From positions 1 through 64,000 of the forward strand of contig NZ_JAUKPO010000009.1 of assembly GCF_030503435.1 (NCBI RefSeq): a stretch of DNA of 64,000 nucleotides. Reading direction: 5' to 3'. Positions 45,250 through 53,349 of this stretch are shown in pieces; the stretch's first letter is position 1, and each line of letters starts with the position of its first letter. This DNA comes from Rhodocytophaga aerolata. GTDB taxonomy: Bacteria; Bacteroidota; Bacteroidia; Cytophagales; 172606-1. The notes under the pieces were generated by a model that was given only the letters and a program-made list of their open reading frames with translations, was not told where the DNA came from and searched no databases. A program made the translations under genes and the position numbers.

Positions 45250-46017
45250 TTGCATAATCTTCAGGCTTTCCTCGACGAAAAAGTACAGCAATACAATCAG
45301 CCGGCATTTATTGAGAATGACCCCATTAGCATCCCACATCTTTTCAGCCGAAAACAAGATATTGAAATTACCGGGTTATGGGCTTCTGTCTTAGCCTGGG
45401 GGCAACGCAAAACGATTATTAATAAATGCCGGGAGTTAATCACCCTGATGGATCATGCCCCTTATGATTTTATCATCAATCACCAGGAAGAAGATTTAAA
45501 ACGGTTTTTACATTTCAAACACCGTACTTTTAATGCTACGGATACACTGTATTTTATTGCTTTTTTCAGGGAATTTTATAAGACCTATTCTTCCCTGGAA
45601 GAGGGCTTCGTACAGTTCATACAACCAGGTGACCAAACCATAGAGAATGGATTAAAAGGCTTCCGCAATTTATTTTTCAGCCTGGAGTATGCACCTGCCC
45701 GTACCCGCAAACACATTTCTACGCCGGCTGCTAACTCGGCCTGTAAACGCCTGAACATGTTTCTGCGGTGGATGGTGAGGAAAGATACAAATGGGGTGGA
45801 TTTTGGCATATGGAACAACATTCGTCCTGCTCAACTGGTCTGCCCCTGCGATGTACATGTAGACCGGGTAGCCCGCAGGTTAGGATTAATTAGCCGCAAA
45901 CAAACCGACTGGCTTACGGCCCTGGAACTTACCCAGAACCTTCGCCTGCTCGACCCTACGGACCCCGTTAAGTATGATTTTGCTCTATTCGGTTTAGGAA
46001 TAGAGGAAGGGTATTAA
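45250..46017 (+). CDS. TIGR02757 family protein
   Basis: A 255-residue conserved protein of Bacteroidetes and some other phyla (TIGR02757, DUF2400). Conserved blocks: ENDPISIPHLFSRKQDIEI near the start, KRFLHFKHRTFNATDTLYFI, and a C-terminal LVCPCDVHVDRVARRLGL with a helix-hairpin-helix flavour reminiscent of DNA glycosylase folds. Function unproven. The start is TTG 45250, since the first in-frame ATG is some 67 codons in and would lose the conserved block. A perfect terminator follows. Confidence 0.86.
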   Translation: MHNLQAFLDEKVQQYNQPAFIENDPISIPHLFSRKQDIEITGLWASVLAWGQRKTIINKCRELITLMDHAPYDFIINHQEEDLKRFLHFKHRTFNATDTLYFIAFFREFYKTYSSLEEGFVQFIQPGDQTIENGLKGFRNLFFSLEYAPARTRKHISTPAANSACKRLNMFLRWMVRKDTNGVDFGIWNNIRPAQLVCPCDVHVDRVARRLGLISRKQTDWLTALELTQNLRLLDPTDPVKYDFALFGLGIEEGY

Positions 46018-46020
46018 AAC

Positions 46021-46050
46021 AAAAGAACAAGCATTTGTGCTTGTTCTTTT
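46021..46050. terminator. Bidirectional terminator, TIGR02757/M14
   Basis: A perfect 13-bp stem AAAAGAACAAGCA/TGCTTGTTCTTTT with loop TTTG, between convergent genes. Confidence 0.9.
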
Positions 46051-46083
46051 ATATATGAATTGACTGTATAAGCTAAGCTTGAG

Positions 46084-48621
46084 TTAATTTCCTACCAGAA
46101 ATACAGCATTTCCAAATAGTAGCTTGCCACTTTGCCAGAATCCGCGGAACAAAGGATTGTCAGCCATATAGATAATGGTTCCTTTGCCTAAATCCTGTAC
46201 ACCTAGAATAAGGGCATCTTGCAAATTGGGCCTGGCTTTTTTGCCTACATAGCCACTGATGTAGCCATCTTTTTTGAGTATTCCTACATTCCAGCCGCTT
46301 TTCATAAATTCATAGCCTGGAGCTTCGCGAAGAAGGGCAAAGTAAGTGCCGTTGTAGCCAAAAGCGAGTGGATGCGTTTTATCTAAGGTTATCCGGTATA
46401 CACTGCCTAGTACTTCTTCGTTGATCTGTTCCCGTTCCCGGTTGCCATATATGGCCAAGGTATCATAGGGAGTAGCCGTTTTATCCTTAATGGCAGCCAC
46501 CTGGGTAGCTTTTTTCTTAGCCAGAGCTATGTCTGACTTTCCGGCAAGGAAAGAGGCTGCACTTTCCATAGCAATGAGTTTACCCCCGGCGCGAACCCAT
46601 TCTTTCAAACCTGCTACTGACCTGTCGTTGAAAAAACTATTGTAGGAACCGGCCGGCAGAATCAGCACATCAAATTCTGAAAGCGGAACTGTATTAAAAT
46701 AACTTGTCCGGATAACGGTAATCGGGTAGCCTATCTGCTGTTCAAAATAGTGCCATACTTCGCCGAAAGCGGAGGAAGAAATGCCTTCTCCGGCCAGAAC
46801 GGCTACTTTGGGCGCTTTTATGCCCCGTACACTATACGAACCAAAATCCGAACCTTTGGTGACAAATCCACTACTTACTGGCGTTAACGTTATCTTGAAT
46901 GTTGCTGCCTGTTCCGTTACTAGTTTATCAAAAGTATCTCCCAGTGCCTCGTTGCCAGTACGGGTAATAATTAACGAGCCAGGCTGAAAAGTTTGTCTGT
47001 TCACTTCAAAAGGGGTTTCTGTATACCTGGCTTTCACCTTTTTATTCAGCAGTGATGCCAGAAATTGTAGGTCCGCACTGGTTTGCCATTTGGCAACATA
47101 CGCATAAGGTTTGGTAATGGAAGAATTAGCCGCTGCTCCAGCTACGTTGGGTTCTTTATTCCCTTCAGGCAGCCGGCTGGTAAGAGCATAGGCTTCTACC
47201 CCAAACGCATAAGGGACGGCCCAGGAAGTAATGTCATAGGTTAAAGAATCTTCCAGTACCGGATTAGGTTCAAACAACACTTTGAGTAAGGTTGACTTTG
47301 GCTGATAGGCACTGATGAGGATGTCGTTTTCCTGGATGTTGAATGAGGCTGATTTGCCGGTAGTATAACTAAATCCTTTGGCTGAAGATCCTTTGCTGGC
47401 ATAGGTAAAGGTAATTCCCTGGTTCTGGAGATATTGCGTAATGGGTCCAAGGGTAGCTGGCTCGCCGCTGGCTTTAATTACATAACTTTTGTAGGTGCCT
47501 ATGGGTTTCTGGCGGGCATTAGTATAGTATTTTTCAAATTCTTGAACAGCTTGTGTACTGCGGGTAGCAATAGCTTCAATGGTGGCCAGGCTAGCTGTAT
47601 GGTGGTGGGCTACCCGCTGAACCAGGGTTAACGTATCTCCGGATTCTCTGGCTATGGCCAGGCCGGCTCGTCCGGAACCGCCTTGTTCATAAGTCATGCC
47701 GATAGCACCATTGAACGTGGGCCAGGTATCTCCGTAACTCGGGTAGAACAGATCGTACCGCTCGCGGGTAAAATACAGCCAGTTATTGGCATCGAAGTAT
47801 TTGCGGTTGTTTTCGCCGATAATGTCCTGAAACTGACGCTGCCAGGCAGTAATATCCTGATGATAGGGCTTGGCAGCCGGAGAAAAATAGTAGGGAGCCT
47901 CTACACCCATTTCATGAAAGTCGGCATGCAATTGTGGAAGCCACTGATTATAAAGAGCAATCCGGGCTTTGGTTTCTTTTTGTGTTTGCCAGGCCCAGTC
48001 GCGGTTCAGGTCGAACAGATAATGGTTAGGACGACCTCCAGGCCAGGGCTCATGGTGTTCCCAGGCTTGCGGCGAAACATTAGAAGGCTGTCCGGCAGTT
48101 TGTTTGTACCACTGCACATATCTTTCGCGTCCATCCGGATTTTCGCAAGGATCTATGATCAATACCGTATTTTGCAGCCAGCTTTGGGTTTGTTGGTTTT
48201 GCGGATTTAACACATCGTACATTACTTGCATAACGGCCTCTGACGAAACAGATTCATTGCCATGTACATTGTAACTTAGCCAGGCAAGCACAGGCTGGTT
48301 ACCAGCTGGCTGTCCGGAAAGCACACCTGCCCGCTTTAGATTGCTGGTACGGATCTCTTCTAACTGGCTAATGTTGGCTTCTGTGGAGACAAAGGCAACA
48401 ACGAGCGGCCGGCCTTCATACGTAGAGCCATAGGTCTGCATTTTGCATTTAGCAGGAGCCTGTTTACATAGATACTCCAGGTAATCGAGTATTTTATCAT
48501 GTGTGGTAAACTGAGTGCCAATCGGATAGCCTAAATATTGTTCAGGCGTTTGTAAGGCTTGTTGCGCCTGAACATAGGGTATGCCTACCAGGAAAAAGCA
48601 CACCTGTAGAAATTTCTTCAT
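46084..48621 (-). CDS. Secreted M14 zinc carboxypeptidase
   Basis: An exported 845-residue metallopeptidase. Signal peptide MKKFLQVCFFLVGIPYVQAQ. The M14 domain occupies about residues 35-350: the Zn pair HGNE in SYNVHGNESVSSEA, the Asn-Arg substrate site in FDLNRDWAWQTQ, the third Zn ligand in HADFHEMG and the catalytic Glu in YEQGGSG. A long C-terminal part (about 600-760) includes a GATase1-like segment (ISSSAFGEVWHYF, FDVLILPAGSYNSFF) without an apparent catalytic Cys. This architecture is common in Bacteroidetes. Substrate presumably peptides in the periplasm. Confidence 0.9.
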   Translation of the reverse strand: MKKFLQVCFFLVGIPYVQAQQALQTPEQYLGYPIGTQFTTHDKILDYLEYLCKQAPAKCKMQTYGSTYEGRPLVVAFVSTEANISQLEEIRTSNLKRAGVLSGQPAGNQPVLAWLSYNVHGNESVSSEAVMQVMYDVLNPQNQQTQSWLQNTVLIIDPCENPDGRERYVQWYKQTAGQPSNVSPQAWEHHEPWPGGRPNHYLFDLNRDWAWQTQKETKARIALYNQWLPQLHADFHEMGVEAPYYFSPAAKPYHQDITAWQRQFQDIIGENNRKYFDANNWLYFTRERYDLFYPSYGDTWPTFNGAIGMTYEQGGSGRAGLAIARESGDTLTLVQRVAHHHTASLATIEAIATRSTQAVQEFEKYYTNARQKPIGTYKSYVIKASGEPATLGPITQYLQNQGITFTYASKGSSAKGFSYTTGKSASFNIQENDILISAYQPKSTLLKVLFEPNPVLEDSLTYDITSWAVPYAFGVEAYALTSRLPEGNKEPNVAGAAANSSITKPYAYVAKWQTSADLQFLASLLNKKVKARYTETPFEVNRQTFQPGSLIITRTGNEALGDTFDKLVTEQAATFKITLTPVSSGFVTKGSDFGSYSVRGIKAPKVAVLAGEGISSSAFGEVWHYFEQQIGYPITVIRTSYFNTVPLSEFDVLILPAGSYNSFFNDRSVAGLKEWVRAGGKLIAMESAASFLAGKSDIALAKKKATQVAAIKDKTATPYDTLAIYGNREREQINEEVLGSVYRITLDKTHPLAFGYNGTYFALLREAPGYEFMKSGWNVGILKKDGYISGYVGKKARPNLQDALILGVQDLGKGTIIYMADNPLFRGFWQSGKLLFGNAVFLVGN

Positions 48622-48709
48622 AGAATACTGGAAAAGGAAAGGTCAAATAAGCTTACAAAATGAATCAAATACTTGAACTTTTCCAAGAGAATCCAGCTAG
48701 CAAGAAAAA

Positions 48710-50221
48710 CTACTGAGCTGTATATGCCAGTTTGCTAATTCTACCCCGGTCTAATACCAGATAGTTGTTAACAAACGTAGGAATTTCGTGGCTGTAGTGA
48801 CTAACAAAAATCAGGGTAGTAGCCGGTGTACAGTACATTTGCAGAAGTTTTGCCGAAAGATTAATATAGTACGCATCCAGTGCCTGGTAAGGTTCGTCCC
48901 AGATAATAACTTCCGGCTGCTTAATTAATGAACGGATAAGCAAAACAATGCGCTGCTGACCGGATGAAATACTCTGAAAGCTTTGCTCCATGAGATCTGC
49001 GAGATGAAAAAAAACGAAATGTTTCTGAATACTATCTTTCTGACTATCAGTAACTTTTTGGTTTAAGTATAAAGTATCAAAATATCCGGTAGCAACTACT
49101 TCCCAGCAAGGGATTTGCTGTTTGAAATACAGATGCAACTCTGGCGACACAAACCCGATTCGTTTCTTTATGTCCCAGATACTTTCGCCAGTTCCTCTGA
49201 TTTTATCAAACAAGACAATCGTATTCGCATACGCCTGCGGATGATCGGCGTTGATCAGGCTAAGAATGGTAGATTTACCGGAACCATTCGGCCCTAACAA
49301 AGCCCATTTTTCCCCCTTTTTCACTGTCCAGTTGATATGTTGCAAAGCCGGTTTATCACCATATTTCACTGATACATCTGTAAATTGGAAAGCTATGGTA
49401 AAATCAGGTTCTGGTTGTGATAGAAGCGAAAGAGTTGGTAGTATCTTTTCACCATCAGGCAGGGGATATTCATTAAATTGTTGCTTAAGGTACTCTTCTT
49501 TGGTATATACTCGGTTAATCTGAAAATTATCGAGCGCTAAAATATGCGTAATCTTTTGCGGAAATTCTTCAGAAGAAGTAGTCAGAATGACTTGTGTACC
49601 GGTTTCAATCAGATGGTTGATAATCTGGTTTAAATCGGCTCTTGTGGCTGTATCTAATCCAATAAATGGGTTGTCGAGGATTAATACCAACGGTTTCGCG
49701 AGTAATGCCTTCGCAATCCGGAGCTTTCTGGTCTGTCCGTTAGATAATTTAATGAACTCCAGAGGTAATACTTCTTCTATTCCCAGCAAGCGGCAAACCT
49801 GATTTATTTCACTTGCCACCGGGTCTTCAGACAAGCCTTTTTCCAGAAACTCCTGTGCCGTAATAATACCCTCCGATTGGGCTGCATTAAAGCGCTGCTG
49901 GTAATAAAAATTGGCATAATTGAGTAAGGCGGAATCTTCTCCAAAAGAGACTACGCGAATAAAATCATTCACTGGTAAGTAACTATCCGGCGTTGGCCGG
50001 TATTGTTCCAGGAAAGGATAGGAGAGTTGTCCATGCCGGAGTATAAATTTTCCGGTAAGTGCATTTATTAAACTGGTTTTACCCGAACCTGTGGGACCTA
50101 TAATGGCCCATTGTTCATTTTTCCTGATTTGCCAGGTTAGTTGATCGAAAAGCAAGTGCTGCCGGTGATAAAAACTGGCTTCTGTCAGCTCTACAATCGT
50201 TTCAGTGTGGGTTCTACTCAT
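48710..50221 (-). CDS. Twin-ATPase ABC protein, ModF-like
   Basis: A 503-residue protein with two ABC ATPase domains and no membrane part. First Walker A GPTGSGKTS at residues 41-49, signature LSNGQTRKL and Walker B VLILDNPFIG, with Asp-Asn in place of the usual Asp-Glu. Second Walker A GPNGSGKST (about 314-322), signature ISSGQQRIV and Walker B VIIWDEPYQAL. This resembles ModF/PhrA of molybdate regulons. The first site may be hydrolysis-poor because the catalytic Glu is Asn. No modA-B-C gene is near. Confidence 0.85.
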   Translation of the reverse strand: MSRTHTETIVELTEASFYHRQHLLFDQLTWQIRKNEQWAIIGPTGSGKTSLINALTGKFILRHGQLSYPFLEQYRPTPDSYLPVNDFIRVVSFGEDSALLNYANFYYQQRFNAAQSEGIITAQEFLEKGLSEDPVASEINQVCRLLGIEEVLPLEFIKLSNGQTRKLRIAKALLAKPLVLILDNPFIGLDTATRADLNQIINHLIETGTQVILTTSSEEFPQKITHILALDNFQINRVYTKEEYLKQQFNEYPLPDGEKILPTLSLLSQPEPDFTIAFQFTDVSVKYGDKPALQHINWTVKKGEKWALLGPNGSGKSTILSLINADHPQAYANTIVLFDKIRGTGESIWDIKKRIGFVSPELHLYFKQQIPCWEVVATGYFDTLYLNQKVTDSQKDSIQKHFVFFHLADLMEQSFQSISSGQQRIVLLIRSLIKQPEVIIWDEPYQALDAYYINLSAKLLQMYCTPATTLIFVSHYSHEIPTFVNNYLVLDRGRISKLAYTAQ

Positions 50222-50265
50222 GCGCTATCGTATGCCGCAGCTATGGGAGTTACCTGCGAAAGCTA

Positions 50266-50273
50266 CAAAGATA
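50266..50273 (-). promoter_or_regulatory. Putative promoter box of the ModF-like gene
   Basis: The minus strand reads TATCTTTG, exact TAnnTTTG, 45 bp before the ATG at 50221. Confidence 0.4.
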
Positions 50274-50363
50274 GGATTTCCCGTACAGGAATAGCCTTAC
50301 TAAATACGTGAATTTATATAGCTGGCAACACGTTACCCGTATGTACATTGGAATGAAATTTAC

Positions 50364-50927
50364 ATGACCTATATTCATCTCTTACTAGTAGTTCTAGTCA
50401 ATTTGCTTGTTGTTCCTTCTGCTATCGCACAAAGTAGTAAAGATAACCTTCAGCAAATCCAAGGCATTATAAAAGCGGAAGGCGAAGTATTCATTGCTAT
50501 CGACCGGATTAACCCCGGTGATTCTAAAGTTTGCCTGGAAGAAAACTCTTTTATTAATCATGTGCAGTTTAATGGCGATTCGGCTTTTGTAAATTATGTT
50601 AATTATACCGAGCTTTTCTGTGAGGCGTATGTGCTGCGCAGCCAGTATACTTATCAGTTTAACCTGCAAGCCATTGATCCGGCTACTTTGCGTTTGGTGG
50701 AGAAAAAATATACTATTGGCCAGGGAAAACTCCGGGAAGGCAATCCGGGGTGGTATGAAGTGCAGGCATTTACCAAGGAGAATAAACCATTGATTATAAA
50801 AAATGATCTGGATAGTAAGCAAACAGAAAAGGTAAATACCGTAAGTATGCTCGTAAAGGAAAAAGAGAAAGCAAAACAGGTGCTTAATTTACTTAAAACT
50901 GCTTTGCAAGATTTGCAACAGGAATAA
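50364..50927 (+). CDS. Secreted hypothetical protein
   Basis: A 187-residue protein with a signal peptide (MTYIHLLLVVLVNLLVVPSAIAQ, cut before SS). The mature part is beta-rich with two Cys (in KVCLEE and LFCEAYV) that could form a disulfide, and ends in a Lys/Glu-rich coiled coil (EKEKAKQVLNLLKTALQDLQ). No recognised family; probably periplasmic. Isolated gene. Confidence 0.65.
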   Translation: MTYIHLLLVVLVNLLVVPSAIAQSSKDNLQQIQGIIKAEGEVFIAIDRINPGDSKVCLEENSFINHVQFNGDSAFVNYVNYTELFCEAYVLRSQYTYQFNLQAIDPATLRLVEKKYTIGQGKLREGNPGWYEVQAFTKENKPLIIKNDLDSKQTEKVNTVSMLVKEKEKAKQVLNLLKTALQDLQQE

Positions 50928-50983
50928 CCCTGGGCACAGAAAGAGAGTAAACCCCTTTATTCATCTACCTGATAGGTTTAGGT

Positions 50984-50991
50984 AAGTTTGT
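50984..50991 (+). promoter_or_regulatory. Putative fadD promoter box
   Basis: TAAGTTTG matches TAnnTTTG exactly, about 80 bp before the fadD ATG, which leaves an AT-rich leader. Confidence 0.4.
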
Positions 50992-51072
50992 GCACTAAAT
51001 AATTTTATATTTTATTGTAAAATCGTTATATTTCACCTGTCTAAGATAGACTTCACTCTTACTCATAAATCT

Positions 51073-52767
51073 ATGGATACGAACTTGTCTGATACCCAGT
51101 CTAAAAAGCATATATGGCTCAATAATTATCCCAAAGGTGTTCCCAAGGAAATCAACCCAGATAGCTATCCATCTCTGGTAGAACTGATGGATGAAAGCTT
51201 TAAGAAGTTTGCCGGCAAACCTGCTTTTGCCAATATGGGTACGCAAATTACCTTTGGCGAACTGGACCGGCTGTCCAGGAATTTTGCTTCTTTTCTGCAA
51301 AACGACTTAGGGATGGTAAAAGGAGACCGTCTGGCCATACAAATGCCCAACTTGTTGCAATATCCCATAGCTATGTATGGGGCTTTCCGTGCAGGGCTTG
51401 TAGTGGTAAATACCAATCCCCTGTATACTCCCCGGGAAATGGAACATCAATTCAAGGATTCGGGAGCAAAAGCTATTGTGATACTGGCCAACTTTGCTTC
51501 GAATCTGGAGAAAATTATTGCTAAGACAGACATCAAGCATGTAATTGTGACAGAAATTGGCGATATGATGGGTTTTCCAAAGAAGTTTATCGTCAACAGT
51601 GTAGTGAAATATGTGAAGAAGATGGTGCCTGCTTATAACTTGCCGGGAGCAATACCCTTTAGCAAAACAATTGCTGCCAATGGATCAGCTTTGAAACCGG
51701 TAAGCCTGAAAAGCTCTGACATAGCCTATATTCAATATACCGGCGGCACTACTGGTGTATCGAAGGGAGCAATGCTTACTCACCGGAACGTGGTGGCCAA
51801 TGTTGAAATGAATTATGCCTGGATGTTGCCGCAGATGAATAAGATTAAGAATAATATTATGATTACGGCTCTTCCCTTATATCATATTTATTCATTAACC
51901 GTCAATGCGTTAAGTGCCTTGAAAAGCGGTTACCTCAACGTGCTGATTACCAATCCGCGGGATATGAAGGCTTTTATTAAAGATTTGAAAAAGTACCAGT
52001 TCTCCATCATTACCGGATTAAATACCCTGTACAATGGCCTGTTAAACCAGCCGGATTTTGCTACCTGCGATTTCAGCGACTTAAAAATTACGTCTGCCGG
52101 AGGTATGGCTTTACAAAATGCCGTAGCTGAAAAGTGGAAAAAAGTAACTGGTTGTCCGGCTTGCGAAGGATATGGACTTTCTGAAACATCGCCAGTGTTG
52201 AGCAGCAATCCTGTGGATGGAACAGGTAAAATAGGCTCTATTGGTATACCCTGGCCTAACACAGAATTAAAGATTGTAAAAGTTGATGGCACCGAAGCAG
52301 CTATTGGCGAAAGAGGGGAGATATGGGCCAAAGGGCCACAAGTGATGCCAGGCTACTGGAACCGCCCAGACGAAACTGCCATGGTACTAGAAGATGGCTG
52401 GTTCAAAACAGGAGATATCGGCATTATGGACGAGGATGGCTATTTTAAAATTGTAGACCGCAAAAAAGACATGATTCTGGTTTCCGGGTTTAATGTGTAT
52501 CCCAATGAAATAGAAGATGTGGTGGCCAAACATCCAGGGGTATTAGAGGTTGCCTGCATTGGTATCAAAGATGAGCGGTCAACAGAAGCAGTAAAAATAT
52601 TTGTGGTAAAAAAAGAGCCTGACTTAACGGAAGATGAATTAAAAAAATATTGCCGCGAAAACCTCACCGGGTATAAAATTCCAAAGCACATAGAGTTCCG
52701 GACTGATCTGCCCAAATCCAACGTGGGTAAAATCCTCCGGAGAATGCTGAAGGAAAATGCCGGATAA
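51073..52767 (+). CDS. fadD: Long-chain fatty acid--CoA ligase
   Basis: Activates fatty acids to acyl-CoA through an acyl-adenylate, at the inner face of the membrane. The P-loop YTGGTTGVSKGAMLTHRN (about residue 220), GYGLSETSP, the hinge DRKKDMILVSGFNVYPNEIE and the catalytic Lys in LPKSNVGKILRR are present. Much of the sequence is near-identical in pattern to E. coli FadD, including its opening WLNNYP and PLYTPREMEHQ segments, and the length (564) fits. It lies alone, without other beta-oxidation genes, and ends at its own terminator. Confidence 0.95.
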   Translation: MDTNLSDTQSKKHIWLNNYPKGVPKEINPDSYPSLVELMDESFKKFAGKPAFANMGTQITFGELDRLSRNFASFLQNDLGMVKGDRLAIQMPNLLQYPIAMYGAFRAGLVVVNTNPLYTPREMEHQFKDSGAKAIVILANFASNLEKIIAKTDIKHVIVTEIGDMMGFPKKFIVNSVVKYVKKMVPAYNLPGAIPFSKTIAANGSALKPVSLKSSDIAYIQYTGGTTGVSKGAMLTHRNVVANVEMNYAWMLPQMNKIKNNIMITALPLYHIYSLTVNALSALKSGYLNVLITNPRDMKAFIKDLKKYQFSIITGLNTLYNGLLNQPDFATCDFSDLKITSAGGMALQNAVAEKWKKVTGCPACEGYGLSETSPVLSSNPVDGTGKIGSIGIPWPNTELKIVKVDGTEAAIGERGEIWAKGPQVMPGYWNRPDETAMVLEDGWFKTGDIGIMDEDGYFKIVDRKKDMILVSGFNVYPNEIEDVVAKHPGVLEVACIGIKDERSTEAVKIFVVKKEPDLTEDELKKYCRENLTGYKIPKHIEFRTDLPKSNVGKILRRMLKENAG

Positions 52768-52790
52768 GAATTTGTAAAATTTGAAAAGTA

Positions 52791-52821
52791 AAAAAGCGTA
52801 GTCCAACAGGCTACGCTTTTT
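52791..52821 (+). terminator. Terminator after fadD
   Basis: A perfect 11-bp stem AAAAAGCGTAG/CTACGCTTTTT with a nine-base loop and a further T-run, 23 bp after the stop. Confidence 0.9.
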
Positions 52822-52843
52822 TTATGTCAGCAGTAGCAAATAG

Positions 52844-52851
52844 TATGTTTG
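52844..52851 (+). promoter_or_regulatory. Possible promoter box of the PadR operon
   Basis: TATGTTTG matches the -7 consensus but lies about 160 bp before the PadR ATG, so the assignment is tentative. Confidence 0.3.
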
Positions 52852-53013
52852 AACAAAAAATTTGTACCAAATATGAACGGCCTACTGTCCGTTTCCGGAC
52901 ACTTATTGTTCCTTGGTTTATTCAGAATAAAGCCCCCCGATAGAAATTAGGCTCCTTTTCAGAGCTGGCAAATGGTTTGTTTAGCAAATGTGAAGATAAT
53001 CCCTTCCTTTTTT

Positions 53014-53349
53014 ATGAACCGAAACTACCTGGGAGAATTTGAAGAACTCGTACTGCTCACTGTAGCCCACATGCATGGCGAAGCCTATGGAGCCGCCATC
53101 ACGCAAGATATCAAAGAACGTACCGGCCGCAGTGTAGTCCTGAGTGCGGTACATGTAGCCCTTTACCGCCTGGAGGAAAAGGGCCTGGTAAGCTCTGCAG
53201 TAGGTGGGGCAACCGCAGAAAGAGGAGGCCGCCGAAAAAGGCTGTTTACCATTACCACCTACGGAATGAACATTCTGTCGGAGATTCGCCAGGTACGGGA
53301 AGATTTATGGCAATTAATCTCCAAACCCATTCAACCGGCTGTTCTATGA
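53014..53349 (+). CDS. PadR family transcriptional regulator
   Basis: A 111-residue winged-helix regulator. The PadR pattern is clear: LGEFEELVLLTVAHMHGEAYGAAI, then VVLSAVHVALYRLEEKGLVSS with the recognition helix and the wing ERGGRRKRLFTITTYG. I start it at ATG 53014, since upstream codons add a hydrophobic stretch foreign to the family. Its stop overlaps the permease start (ATGA), so the permease is translated with it. It likely controls this operon in response to an unknown signal. Confidence 0.93.
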   Translation: MNRNYLGEFEELVLLTVAHMHGEAYGAAITQDIKERTGRSVVLSAVHVALYRLEEKGLVSSAVGGATAERGGRRKRLFTITTYGMNILSEIRQVREDLWQLISKPIQPAVL

